DNA of 64,000 nt from Gramella sp. MT6 (GCF_019357415.1 NZ_CP048410.1:1831001-1895000); one strand, 5' to 3'. Positions 17,365 to 25,942 are shown, counted from the first letter of the stretch. A program made the numbers and translations. Notes: generated from the letters alone by a model not told the origin.

Positions 17365-18039
17365 CTATTCTTCTACTGAAATATTGGTGAAAAACAATTC
17401 AAAAGAACCATCTCCAGATTTATGCATTTTGGAGATCTTCACTCCATTAAAATCTTCATAATCTTCCCAGGTTGTTGCCATTTCTCTACCACCACCGGAA
17501 GCCTTATATACCCATTCTTGGATCATGTAATCGTCATCAAAATAAATATCATAACTGTCACCCGGCGTATAACCGCCTTCAGAAGGATAGCTTACCGTAA
17601 GCATTTGCATTTCTTCACCACTTATGGGTGCCTTTGCAGTTTTAGCTTCACTTATTTCTGCGTCAGACCATTCTAACTGGTAAGGGAATAATAACCAGTA
17701 AGAATCGTTCACGAATCTTTGATCTATATATTCTTTTTCCTTCGCCAGGCTATCCTTTTTCGTATAGCTCATGGTAGAATCCTTTTCAGTAAGGCTTATT
17801 TTATCACTTTTTAGATTCCAAACCCATTGTCTTTCAGATCGTAGGGTATCGTTGACCTTGACATTGAAAGTAAATTTCAGCTCACTTATGCTATCGAATT
17901 CTTTAAAGCCATTCGCCATGGCGATTTTTTCATGGATCTCAAGATTAGGATCTTCTGAAGGAGCATCCTGTTCTTTCTTTTTTTCGTTGCAGGATATTAC
18001 GAAACACCCAAGCATTAAAAGGAATAGTAATTTTTTCAT
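17365..18039 (-). CDS. Hypothetical lipoprotein
   Basis: 224 residues with a lipobox CFVISC (Cys17) after MKKLLFLLMLG, then an acidic/lysine-rich linker. The rest reads like a small beta-rich domain (LKFTFNVKVNDTLRSERQWVWNLKSDKISLTEKDS.., YDIYFDDDYMIQEWVYKASG, TTWEDYEDFNGVKISKMHKS), similar in style to LolA/outer-membrane lipoprotein-sorting folds that bind lipids, but I cannot assign a family. Ends 27 bases before the SDR start region; its ATG lies 37 bases downstream of the SDR stop, so the two may share a transcript. Confidence 0.68.
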   Translation of the reverse strand: MKKLLFLLMLGCFVISCNEKKKEQDAPSEDPNLEIHEKIAMANGFKEFDSISELKFTFNVKVNDTLRSERQWVWNLKSDKISLTEKDSTMSYTKKDSLAKEKEYIDQRFVNDSYWLLFPYQLEWSDAEISEAKTAKAPISGEEMQMLTVSYPSEGGYTPGDSYDIYFDDDYMIQEWVYKASGGGREMATTWEDYEDFNGVKISKMHKSGDGSFELFFTNISVEE

Positions 18040-18075
18040 TTAGTTAGTTTTTCTAAAGATACTAAATATCTCTGT

Positions 18076-18834
18076 TTACAGTGCATTAATGCTCATACCG
18101 CCATCGGCAATAATATTCTGCCCGGTAATAAAGGATGATTTATCCATTGCTAAAAAGGAGATGATCGAAGATATTTCTTCAGCTTCTGCAACCCGGTTTA
18201 GCGGGGTTCGGTTTAGAATTGAATTCATTTTTTCTTCATTATGAAGAAATCCTTCGGTTAATGGCGTTTTGGTAAACCATGGGGATACCGAGTTAACCCT
18301 GATGCCTTCACCTGCCCATTCTACAGCCAGACTTCTAGATTGTTGTAAAAGACCAGATTTGGACATGGCATACGGAGTCCCGGTTCCTACATCCTGTATA
18401 GCTGCAGAGGAGGCAACGTTGATGATCGAGGCGTTTCCGGAATTTTTAAGGTTTGAAAATAGCAATCTGCTAATTTCGAAAGGAGCGATAAGGTTGATTT
18501 CAAGTACTTTTCTAAATTCCTCTTCAGAATAATCATTCGCTCTTTTACGAATATTAATGCCGGCATTATTAACTAGCACATCCAGTTTGCCCCAATTTTT
18601 ATCTATCCATTTCACGATACTTTCGCGATCTTCTTTTTTTGCAGAATCGGCTTTGATGCCATGTACCTTATAGCCTTTATTTTTTAATTCTTTTTCAAAG
18701 GCCTTGATATCGTCCTCACTTCTTGAGGTAAAAAAAACTTCAGCCCCCAATTTTAAGAATTCGATCACGCAGGCACGACCAATGCCTTTTGTTCCGCCGG
18801 TGATCAAAGCCTTTTTGTTGTCAAGTTTCCACAT
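18076..18834 (-). CDS. Short-chain dehydrogenase/reductase (SDR)
   Basis: 252 residues, classical SDR size. NAD(P)-binding TGGTKGIGRA (residues ~12-21), NNAG (about 90-93), catalytic Ser in INVASSA, YxxxK as YAMSKSG, and a C-terminal FITGQNIIADGGMS. The TGGTKGIGRAC pattern resembles tropinone-reductase-like members. Substrate unknown. The gene is upstream of the lipoprotein gene and near kynU, but no direct link to kynurenine metabolism can be drawn from sequence. Confidence 0.92.
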   Translation of the reverse strand: MWKLDNKKALITGGTKGIGRACVIEFLKLGAEVFFTSRSEDDIKAFEKELKNKGYKVHGIKADSAKKEDRESIVKWIDKNWGKLDVLVNNAGINIRKRANDYSEEEFRKVLEINLIAPFEISRLLFSNLKNSGNASIINVASSAAIQDVGTGTPYAMSKSGLLQQSRSLAVEWAGEGIRVNSVSPWFTKTPLTEGFLHNEEKMNSILNRTPLNRVAEAEEISSIISFLAMDKSSFITGQNIIADGGMSINAL

Positions 18835-18864
18835 AAATGGTTTCCTTTTAATTATATAAATAAA

Positions 18865-18890
18865 AAACCCTCTGATCGCTCAAAGGGTTT
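18865..18890 (-). terminator. Terminator after the small membrane protein gene
   Basis: On the minus strand AAACCCTTTGA / TCAGAGGGTTT pair (one G-T) around loop GCGA, then TTTTTTATTT. It ends the 18907-19062 gene. Confidence 0.75.
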
Positions 18891-18906
18891 GAAAATTTCC
18901 GAGTTT

Positions 18907-19062
18907 CTAAAGTCGCCTTCCGGTAAGTAACTTATAAAGAATAAGTATAACGGCTAATACTATTAGAATGTGAATTATGCTTCCAAGGTCTGGGAATGCA
19001 AAATATCCCACTAGCCATCCAATTACCAGTAAAACGATAATAAGCCAAATTAAATCTCTCAT
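18907..19062 (-). CDS. Small lmo0937/DUF5670-type membrane protein
   Basis: 51 residues from an ATG at 19062: MRDLIWLIIVLLVIGWLVGY, a short FAFPDLGSIIH turn, then ILIVLAVILILYKLLTGRR. Two hydrophobic helices joined by a Pro/Gly turn with a basic tail match the very small lmo0937 (DUF5670) membrane-protein family widespread in Bacteroidota, often linked to stress conditions; the role is unknown. It has its own terminator. Convincing because the reading frame, helix pattern and family signature (WLIIVxLVIxWLxGxF, L..LLxGRR) coincide. Confidence 0.85.
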   Translation of the reverse strand: MRDLIWLIIVLLVIGWLVGYFAFPDLGSIIHILIVLAVILILYKLLTGRRL

Positions 19063-19208
19063 GTCAGGTTAATTTTAAGGCAGACTAAAAGTACTTGCCT
19101 ATGGTTAATATTAAAATTAGTTAGTTAAAATGTTGATTTATTCTGATACTAATTTAGATAATAGAAGGAGGTGTCTCTGTTCATTTAACCTTGATTTAAC
19201 TTTGCGTA

Positions 19209-20756
19209 TTAAAAATCTGAAGGCTTGTTGATGATGCTGTTTGCGCGTTTCCTGATTTTATCCATTTCTTCGGGATCCTTTTTATCCAGAAGGCTCATCA
19301 TCATATTCATGCGTTGATTGTCTTTAAATTCTTCCCTTTTTGAGTCCAAAAAATTCCAGTAAAGACTGTTAAATGGACAAGCATCCTCTTCAGTTTTTTT
19401 ACTCACTTTATAATGGCAATCCTTACAATAATTGCTCATTTTGTTAATATAACTCCCGCTCGAAACATAAGGTTTGGTAGCAACTATGCCTCCATCTGCA
19501 AACTGGCTCATCCCTCTTGTATTAGTGATCTCTACCCACTCTATGGCGTCAATATATATCCCAAGGTACCATTGGTCTACTTCGTCTGGATGAGTTTGGG
19601 TTAGCAATGCGTAATTTCCAGTGATCATGAGTCTCTGGATATGATGCGCATAGGCATTTTCAAGGCTATTTTTAATAGAGTGGTGTAGGCAATTCATTTT
19701 TGTATCTGCATCCCAGTAAAATGCTGGTAATTGATTCTGGTTTCCTAGTTTATTGGATCTGCGGTAACCAGGCATTTCTTTCCAGTAGATTCCCCGCATA
19801 TATTCTCTCCAGCCAAGGATCTGCCTCACAAATCCTTCCACCTGTGAAATGTCTATGGTATCCTTGTTCTCATAGTAATGATCTATCACACTGTCTATAA
19901 CTTCCCGGGGATGCAGCATTTTAGTATTCATGCTGAAAGATAAACGAGAATGAAACAGATATTCCTGTTCGGTATGCAGTGCATCCTGATAATCCCCAAA
20001 ATGAACCAACAGGTTTTTGCAGAAATAATTTAAGACAGAAAGTGAATCTTCTCTTGATGTAGGCCAGTTAAAATTAGTATTATCAACTTTTCCAATAGTT
20101 TTAATACCAGCCTTTTCTATTTCTTCATGGATCGCTGAAACGTCTTTTCTAAATCCTCGTTCGTGCGGAATTTCTGGTTCACCTTTCCATTTTTTACGAT
20201 TGGATTTGTCAAAATTCCATTTTCCTCCTTCAGGATCCTTCTCTGTCGCCATCAGTATCCCATGCTTTTTTCGCATGTAGCGATAAAAGTACTCCATGGT
20301 TAGCTGCTTTTTGCCCTGGTAGAATTCTTCCAGTTCGCTTCTTTTGGTGAGGAAATGTTCAGAGTCGAAACTTTCAGTCGGAATTTCCAGGTCATTACAT
20401 AAATCTTTCAGCTGTTCGTCTAAGCGGTATTCATCTGGAAGCTGATATTCAAACTTTTTAAAACCATTTTCCGAGACCAGTTTTTGAATGTTCTTGTCCA
20501 GGGCTTGTAAATTATTTTCATCATTAATGCTGAGGTATATTACCTTATGGTCTCTTTCTTCAAGGTACTCTGAGAAATTCCTCATTGAACTGAAAAAACC
20601 TATGACCTTCTGGATATGATGTTGCACGTAATCTGTCTCCTGCCTCATCTCCATCATCACATACGTAATGTTGTCCTGATTTCCATTATACCAGCTATGT
20701 TTATGATTTAACTGGTCGCCAAGGATGAGGCGTAGGGTTTTTAATTCTTCAGCCAT
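19209..20756 (-). CDS. FeS-BCP/PhrB-type photolyase (cryptochrome-photolyase-related)
   Basis: 515 residues, full length. N-terminal LRLILGDQLNHKHSWY begins the alpha/beta antenna domain; the C-terminal FAD domain ends with a cysteine set at C356, C444, C447 and C460. These have the same spacing as the [4Fe-4S] ligands of Agrobacterium PhrB, a prokaryotic (6-4) photolyase (C350, C438, C441, C454), each offset by six. Likely repairs (6-4) photoproducts using blue light, with FAD and probably a lumazine-type antenna chromophore. Its first 16 bases overlap the end of the cry-DASH gene, so it is the last gene of the light-repair operon. Confidence 0.92.
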   Translation of the reverse strand: MAEELKTLRLILGDQLNHKHSWYNGNQDNITYVMMEMRQETDYVQHHIQKVIGFFSSMRNFSEYLEERDHKVIYLSINDENNLQALDKNIQKLVSENGFKKFEYQLPDEYRLDEQLKDLCNDLEIPTESFDSEHFLTKRSELEEFYQGKKQLTMEYFYRYMRKKHGILMATEKDPEGGKWNFDKSNRKKWKGEPEIPHERGFRKDVSAIHEEIEKAGIKTIGKVDNTNFNWPTSREDSLSVLNYFCKNLLVHFGDYQDALHTEQEYLFHSRLSFSMNTKMLHPREVIDSVIDHYYENKDTIDISQVEGFVRQILGWREYMRGIYWKEMPGYRRSNKLGNQNQLPAFYWDADTKMNCLHHSIKNSLENAYAHHIQRLMITGNYALLTQTHPDEVDQWYLGIYIDAIEWVEITNTRGMSQFADGGIVATKPYVSSGSYINKMSNYCKDCHYKVSKKTEEDACPFNSLYWNFLDSKREEFKDNQRMNMMMSLLDKKDPEEMDKIRKRANSIINKPSDF

Positions 20757-22027
20757 AAATTCTGATATTCCTGATCTGGGTCATAGCGATCTGCCTGACT
20801 TTCGATATTAAATTTTCTATCTCTTGGGTCATTTCCCACTCCGCTGTTATACATCCAGTTTCCCCAATTACTGTGAACATCGTAATCTATAAGAAGACTT
20901 TCGAAATAGGCCGCGCCAATACGCCAGTCCTGTTTTATTTCTTTCGCCCAGAAACTATTTACATTCTGCCTTCCACGATTACTCATAAATCCCGTAGTGG
21001 CGATCTCTTTCATGTTAGCATTTACAAAATCATACTGGGTTTTACCATTAATCCATTGCTGGAGCTTATTTTTATCTTTTTTCCATTCTAAATCCCGGTC
21101 AAGGATTCCTCCAAGTTTAAAGATCTTATTACCGTGTTTTAGGGATACGTATTTAAAAAAATCCCGCCATATCAATTCGAAAATGAGCCAGTAGGTACTT
21201 TGGTTGCTCCTAACTTGCTTTTCAAATCTTTTCACTTCGTAGTAGATTTGTTTTGGGGAAATACTGCCATTGGCAAGCCACGCAGAAAGTTTAGAACTAT
21301 ATTGTGTACCAATGAGTCCGTTTCTGGTCTCTTTATATTTAGCGAGATTTTCGGTTTCCCAGAAGTATTCTTTAATTCTGTTTTTCGCCTGATCTTCACC
21401 CCCTTTAAAAGGGAAAGCAGATCTTGAGTCGGCTTCGAAATCTTCTAATCCCAGGTCCTTCAAATTTGGGATTTTAGTTTCATTAGAAATATCTGCTTTA
21501 GCTATTGCTCTCGGAATTTCGATAAGTTCTCTGATCTCAGCTTTCTTTTCACAGGCCTTTCTAAATGCTGTATAGGCCTTTGGAATATCCTGAAAAGATT
21601 CAAAGGGAATATCCTCAGGATGATATAAGAACTGCTGGTAATAGGAATTAAAATCAACTTTTTCTGAAGCCTTCTTCACCGCATTTTCAACAGCTTTCTC
21701 TTCTTGCATCCATTCTTTTTGAAAATAGATGGTTTCAATATCATATTCTGAAATCATTTGAGGGATGATCTCTTCTGGTTTTTTCTGATAGATAAAAAGA
21801 GGAATATTTAATGAGTCAAGGTTCTTCTGAAGTTCAGTAATAGTCTGGATGAGGAACTTCGCTCTGAATTTCCCGGTTTTTATAAATCCATATCGATCTT
21901 TTTCATATTGTCTGGGATCGAAACAATAAATGCCAATTACTTTTTCATGATCTTCGCAAGCTGTTTTAAGAGCTTCGTGATCTGAAATTCTCAGGTCATT
22001 TCTAAACCAAATTAGACCGGTGCTCAT
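20741..22027 (-). CDS. Cryptochrome DASH / photolyase
   Basis: 428 residues. N terminus GLIWFRNDLRISDHEAL is the photolyase antenna-domain signature. The C-terminal FAD domain has WRDFFKYVSLKHG, TGFMSNRGRQNVNSFWAKE and DVHSNWGNWMYNSGVGNDPR, close to DASH-type signatures (RxxxNxxSFW, Nx2NWxYxAGVGNDPR). DASH proteins use FAD plus folate and repair cyclobutane dimers in single-stranded DNA, and some act in signalling. Starts one base before the stop of the DUF2256 gene (TAATG) and overlaps the PhrB-type gene by 16 bases. Confidence 0.94.
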   Translation of the reverse strand: MSTGLIWFRNDLRISDHEALKTACEDHEKVIGIYCFDPRQYEKDRYGFIKTGKFRAKFLIQTITELQKNLDSLNIPLFIYQKKPEEIIPQMISEYDIETIYFQKEWMQEEKAVENAVKKASEKVDFNSYYQQFLYHPEDIPFESFQDIPKAYTAFRKACEKKAEIRELIEIPRAIAKADISNETKIPNLKDLGLEDFEADSRSAFPFKGGEDQAKNRIKEYFWETENLAKYKETRNGLIGTQYSSKLSAWLANGSISPKQIYYEVKRFEKQVRSNQSTYWLIFELIWRDFFKYVSLKHGNKIFKLGGILDRDLEWKKDKNKLQQWINGKTQYDFVNANMKEIATTGFMSNRGRQNVNSFWAKEIKQDWRIGAAYFESLLIDYDVHSNWGNWMYNSGVGNDPRDRKFNIESQADRYDPDQEYQNLWLKN

Positions 22028-22155
22028 TATTTATTTTTTCGGCATTTTTCACTACAATATTTTACATTATCCCAATCCTTTTGCCATTTTTTTCTCCACT
22101 TAAAAGGTCTCCCACAAACAGGGCAGATCTTTTCGGGAAGATTTTCCTTTTTCAT
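22027..22155 (-). CDS. DUF2256 zinc-finger mini-protein
   Basis: 42 residues, from ATG at 22155. Four cysteines, C11-x2-C14 and C34-x3-C38, frame a basic segment [20 protein letters not shown], the DUF2256 signature ([16 protein letters not shown]..C..VKYCSERCR). It overlaps the flavin reductase stop and the cry-DASH ATG by one base each (TAATG on both sides), so it is embedded in the operon. DUF2256 genes frequently sit beside photolyase/cryptochrome genes; a small zinc-binding partner in DNA repair or light response is inferred, not shown. Confidence 0.9.
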   Translation of the reverse strand: MKKENLPEKICPVCGRPFKWRKKWQKDWDNVKYCSEKCRKNK

Positions 22156-22805
22156 TAATTTTTTTCCTTGCTAAAAAATGATCTCACTTCCTGGTTTGGT
22201 CTCGCATAATGGAACCTGTCTAATAGGCTGGGAAGTGAATATCCGTCCAAACCGTTTATCGCCACAGTACCAGCATCGTCAAGGCGTAACCATCCGTCTG
22301 GCATCTGGATTCCCTCATCAAAATATATATGCTCGATTGCCGCAACTACAAGCAGGGTGTCATTCTCTTTGATGTGATATTCATTCAGGTATTTGCAGCC
22401 TAATTTGACTTCAGACTGTTTAACATACGGAGCATGAAAATCATCAAGGTATTCCTCGTTAAGTCCTGTTTTATGAAATTCTGAGATCTCTTCATCATAT
22501 TTAGCAGCCGTATGATGGGCCTGTTCTATCATTTTCTCATGAATATGATTCACAGTAAAATATGAGGTGTCTCTAATGTTTTGATAAGTATTCCTGGAAA
22601 CATTTAATGGCCTGGTTACAAATCCCAGCATGGCCGGATCGCTTCCCATATGGGTTATAGAACTAAAAACAGCTACATTGGGATTCCCGCTTTTTGATTT
22701 TGTCGCTATAAGATTAGCAGATTTATAACCGGTACAGCTGTTTATTAAATTTAACCGGAAGATCTTTTCCATCTTCTCGATCTCACTTGCTTCAATATGT
22801 TTCAT
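22155..22805 (-). CDS. Flavin reductase family protein (FMN-binding split barrel)
   Basis: 216 residues. The conserved [36 protein letters not shown].. and [15 protein letters not shown] segments match the flavin-reductase-like FMN-binding domain. It may supply reduced flavin to its operon partners, both FAD proteins (inference). Translation of DUF2256 begins one base before this stop. The ATG abuts an upstream terminator-like hairpin (see 22813-22832), which leaves the transcription start unclear; a second ATG (at 22772) gives a shorter alternative. Confidence 0.88.
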   Translation of the reverse strand: MKHIEASEIEKMEKIFRLNLINSCTGYKSANLIATKSKSGNPNVAVFSSITHMGSDPAMLGFVTRPLNVSRNTYQNIRDTSYFTVNHIHEKMIEQAHHTAAKYDEEISEFHKTGLNEEYLDDFHAPYVKQSEVKLGCKYLNEYHIKENDTLLVVAAIEHIYFDEGIQMPDGWLRLDDAGTVAINGLDGYSLPSLLDRFHYARPNQEVRSFFSKEKN

Positions 22806-22812
22806 AAAAAAA

Positions 22813-22832
22813 GGCCAGTTTTTAGACTGACC
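22813..22832 (-). terminator. Terminator-like hairpin directly before the photolyase operon ATG
   Basis: On the minus strand GGTCAGT / ACTGGCC forms a 7-bp stem (one G-T pair) with loop CTAAAA, followed by seven T residues that touch the flavin reductase ATG. It may simply terminate the 22879-23124 gene, or act as an attenuator of the operon. Confidence 0.6.
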
Positions 22833-22878
22833 TCAATTTATAGAATGCTTTTTTAAAAGCTGTTAATGTATTTTTAAA

Positions 22879-23124
22879 TTAAGACTGATTTTCCATTTTA
22901 TTAATGGCCATTTCATACTCTTCCATTGCCTCCCTAATTGCATCAATATTATCTGAAGCTTTCTGGTGGGCATCTTCCATGACCTTTTCCAGATTTTTAT
23001 CGGGATGTTGAAATAAGTCGGTGATCACATGATTGATTTTATCGATAATACTGCTTTGAGTATTCTTGATATCTTCCAGTTTGTTTAACGTAGACCTCAT
23101 GTGGTCAAGTTTCTCCTGATCCAT
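22879..23124 (-). CDS. Small all-helical acidic protein, unknown
   Basis: 81 residues (MDQEKLDHMRSTLNKLEDIK..). Entirely helix-forming with no glycine or proline in the middle, and acidic (many Glu/Asp) with heptad-like Leu/Ile spacing, so a likely helical bundle or coiled coil. No signal peptide or cysteines. Lies upstream of the photolyase operon on the same strand with 73 bases and a hairpin between them, and downstream of the old yellow enzyme gene (90 bases). I do not recognise a family; coding status rests on helical character and frame. Confidence 0.6.
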   Translation of the reverse strand: MDQEKLDHMRSTLNKLEDIKNTQSSIIDKINHVITDLFQHPDKNLEKVMEDAHQKASDNIDAIREAMEEYEMAINKMENQS

Positions 23125-23214
23125 AATTTATATGTTTTAGTTCCTACTAATTTACTTTAACATTCAGATGGGCCAAAAACTCTTAACAGCTTTTAGAACA
23201 GCTTTATAAAAAAA

Positions 23215-24327
23215 TTATGAAACTTTTTCTTTCTCATAAGCCGGGTAGTCGGTATATCCTTCTTTTCCGGTGGTATAGAAAGTATCCTCGTCAAATTCAG
23301 CCAACGGCCATTTATTCTTGAATCTTTCAGGAAGATCGGGATTAGAAATAAAGAGTTTACCGTAGGCAACCAGATCTGCATCTCCTTCTTCGATCACTTT
23401 ATTTCCAGATTCGCGGTCAAAACCATTATTGATCATTAAAGTGCCTTTATAGATCTTACGATAACGTTTTGCAATTTCTGTTTCCAGATATGGAACATCG
23501 CTCACGTCTGTAAAAGGCTCCGAAAGATGAACATAAGCCAGATCGTAAGCGTTCAGTTTCTCGATAATATAATCGAAGGTTTCAATGGTTTCTTGAGTAG
23601 CGACGATGCCGAATGATTTATGTAGTGAAGGATTGAATCTACATCCTATCTGGTTTTCCGGCCAAACTTCGGTTACCGCTTCCAGTACATCAAAGAAAAA
23701 ACGGGCTCGGTTCTGGATGCTTCCGCCGTAATCATCTGTTCTGTGATTTGCATTTTTATTGAAAAATTGATGGAAAAGATATCCATTGGAAGAATGTATT
23801 TCCACGCCGTCAAATCCGGCATCTTTGGCCATCTGGGCGGCATTTTTAAACTCCTGTACGGTCTCATGGATCTCCTGCATGCTCATTTCTTTTGGCTCGG
23901 TTGTTTCCTCGAAACCTTCTGGCGTATAAACTTTGGAATTAGGGTTTACCGCACTTGGAGCGAGAGGTTTTTTACCGTCATGAAATTTAGGGTGGGAGAT
24001 ACGTCCCACATGCCATAACTGCATGAAGATTTTACCATCCTTTTCGTGGACAGCTTCGGTCACTTTTTTCCATCCTTCAACCTGTTCAGAAGTATGAATT
24101 CCAGGGGTGTTCACGTAACCAACGGCTCTTTCTGAAACCTGGGAACCTTCAGTGATTATTAAACCTGCTCCTGCACGCTGTGTATAGTATTCCACATGCA
24201 TATCTGTAGGTTTATTTTCATTGTTATCGGCTCTGCTTCTGGTCATAGGAGCCATGATCACCCTGTTCTTAAGAGTTATATTCCCAAGCTTGTAGGGTTC
24301 TAATAGGGGCTGTTTTTCTGTACTCAT
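23215..24327 (-). CDS. Old yellow enzyme family alkene reductase
   Basis: 370 residues. FMN-binding N-terminal LLEPYKLGNITLKNRVIMAPMTRSRAD; catalytic/substrate HVGRISHP and DGVEIHSSNGYLFHQFFNKNANHRTDDYGGS; C-terminal DLVAYGKLFISNPDLPERFKN are hallmarks of NemA/OYE. Reduces activated C=C bonds (enones, nitro esters, maleimides) with NADPH. Cytosolic. Its direction is opposite to kmo, with a 200-base divergent gap. Role probably detoxification; no link to kynurenine chemistry is visible. Confidence 0.94.
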   Translation of the reverse strand: MSTEKQPLLEPYKLGNITLKNRVIMAPMTRSRADNNENKPTDMHVEYYTQRAGAGLIITEGSQVSERAVGYVNTPGIHTSEQVEGWKKVTEAVHEKDGKIFMQLWHVGRISHPKFHDGKKPLAPSAVNPNSKVYTPEGFEETTEPKEMSMQEIHETVQEFKNAAQMAKDAGFDGVEIHSSNGYLFHQFFNKNANHRTDDYGGSIQNRARFFFDVLEAVTEVWPENQIGCRFNPSLHKSFGIVATQETIETFDYIIEKLNAYDLAYVHLSEPFTDVSDVPYLETEIAKRYRKIYKGTLMINNGFDRESGNKVIEEGDADLVAYGKLFISNPDLPERFKNKWPLAEFDEDTFYTTGKEGYTDYPAYEKEKVS

Positions 24328-24528
24328 ATCTTATTTTTCTTTAAAATTACCGGTTAAGATCAAGCTTGGCTGTTAATTAAATTATAAATGAATTTTTAAG
24401 GGAACGGGTTGTGTTTATTCACTCAGGGAAGTCAGTTTCATAATTATTAAGTAATTTCGCAAATAGAAATAACTGCAATCTTTAGGCAATTTTCAAACCT
24501 CTGCCGGGGATTTTTTTCAAACCTATAC

Positions 24529-25872
24529 ATGCATAAAGAAAAAGATGTAGCGATAGTAGGATCAGGACTTGTAGGATCACTGCTAGCTATTTTCCTTCGG
24601 AAACAAGGACATAAGGTAACTGTATTCGATCGTAGACCAGATGTGCGTAAAGTTCAATTTTCGGGTAGGTCTATTAACCTGGCCATGTCTAATCGTGGAT
24701 GGAAGGCTTTACGTGAAGCCGGAATAGAAGAAGAAATTAGGGGACTTGCTTTGCCATTGGATAAAAGAGCCATGCATGTAGAAGGACAGCCGGTTTATTT
24801 CCAAAAATATGGAGAAGAAGGAGAGGCTATCTATTCTATTTCCCGGGGTGTTTTAAACCGAAAGATGATAGATTTGGCCGAATCTGCCGGGGCAACATTT
24901 AGATTTGAAGAGAAGATCTGGGATGTTGATATGCAGGAAGCCAGGCTTTATACCGGAGAATCTGAAAAAAGCGTCTGGAAAGAATATAAGTTCGATCTTA
25001 TTTTTGGAGCCGATGGAGCATTTTCCAGGGTTCGGCATAAGATGCAACGCCAAAGCAGGTTCAATTACTCCCAGCACTTTATTGATGTTGGCTATAAGGA
25101 GCTTACAATTTTAGCTAATGAAGATGGCAGTCATAAACTGGATAATTCTTCTTTCCATATTTGGCCAAGAGGGAATTTCATGCTTATTGCCATGCCTAAT
25201 CTTAACGGTACCTTCACCTGTACACTCTTCATGCCTTTTGAGGGGGAGGTTTCATTTGAAAGTATAAAGACAGAGCAGGATGCAGATGCTTTTTTCGAGA
25301 ACTATTTTCCAGATATAAAGGACGAGATATCTAATCTTAAAAAAGATTTCTTTAAAAACCCAACCAGTGCCATGGTTACCATTAAATGTTTTCCCTGGTC
25401 ATATTTTGATAAAATTACCTTAGTGGGCGATTCTGCGCATGCGATCGTGCCTTTTTACGGGCAGGGCATGAACGCAGGTTTTGAGGATATTTCAGTATTG
25501 AATGAAAAGATGAATAAATATGGGGATGACTGGGAACAGATCTTTGAAGAATATCAAACCGAAAGGAAGCCAAATGCCGATGCGATCGCTGAATTGAGTT
25601 ATCGCAATTTTATTGAAATGAGCAGCAAGACTGCAGATCCTATGTTTCTTTTAAGAAAGAAGATCGAAAAGAAATTCGCCCAGGAACATCCCGAATTATG
25701 GATCCCTTTATATTCCCGGGTAACTTTTTCTGATAAAGCCTATGCCGATGCTTTAAAAATTGGGGATTATCAGCGGGGGATCATGGATCAGGTAATGGAA
25801 ATTCCGCAGATAGAAGAAAAATGGGATACTAAAGAGGTGGAGCAGGAGATTATAAAACTCATCAAAAAATAA
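24529..25872 (+). CDS. kmo: Kynurenine 3-monooxygenase
   Basis: 447 residues, full length. FAD-binding GxGxxG at 11-16 (VGSGLVGSLL), RSINLAMSNRGWKAL and the second flavin motif GDSAHAIVPFYGQGMNAGFED. Hydroxylates L-kynurenine to 3-hydroxykynurenine with NADPH and O2; the eukaryotic membrane helix is absent, as in bacterial Kmo. Together with kynU it produces 3-hydroxyanthranilate; the two genes are separate in this genome. Followed by a weak hairpin. Confidence 0.95.
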   Translation: MHKEKDVAIVGSGLVGSLLAIFLRKQGHKVTVFDRRPDVRKVQFSGRSINLAMSNRGWKALREAGIEEEIRGLALPLDKRAMHVEGQPVYFQKYGEEGEAIYSISRGVLNRKMIDLAESAGATFRFEEKIWDVDMQEARLYTGESEKSVWKEYKFDLIFGADGAFSRVRHKMQRQSRFNYSQHFIDVGYKELTILANEDGSHKLDNSSFHIWPRGNFMLIAMPNLNGTFTCTLFMPFEGEVSFESIKTEQDADAFFENYFPDIKDEISNLKKDFFKNPTSAMVTIKCFPWSYFDKITLVGDSAHAIVPFYGQGMNAGFEDISVLNEKMNKYGDDWEQIFEEYQTERKPNADAIAELSYRNFIEMSSKTADPMFLLRKKIEKKFAQEHPELWIPLYSRVTFSDKAYADALKIGDYQRGIMDQVMEIPQIEEKWDTKEVEQEIIKLIKK

Positions 25873-25893
25873 AGCCCGCTCAAGAGCAGGCTT
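25872..25893 (+). terminator. Possible terminator after kmo
   Basis: AAGCC(C)GCTC / GAGC(A)GGCTT stem with one C-A mismatch and loop AA. No uninterrupted T run follows (ATACTTTTATT), so termination here is weak or Rho-dependent. Confidence 0.5.
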
Positions 25894-25942
25894 ATACTTT
25901 TATTCCTTCTGAAGATCAATATATTTTTTAATTAATCAATAT

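Noticed and set aside
22850..23205. Repeated AAAGCTGTT words near 22855 and 23186-23206
   Set aside because: Nine-base repeats in AT-rich spacer; no spacing rule or palindromic partner, so likely chance.
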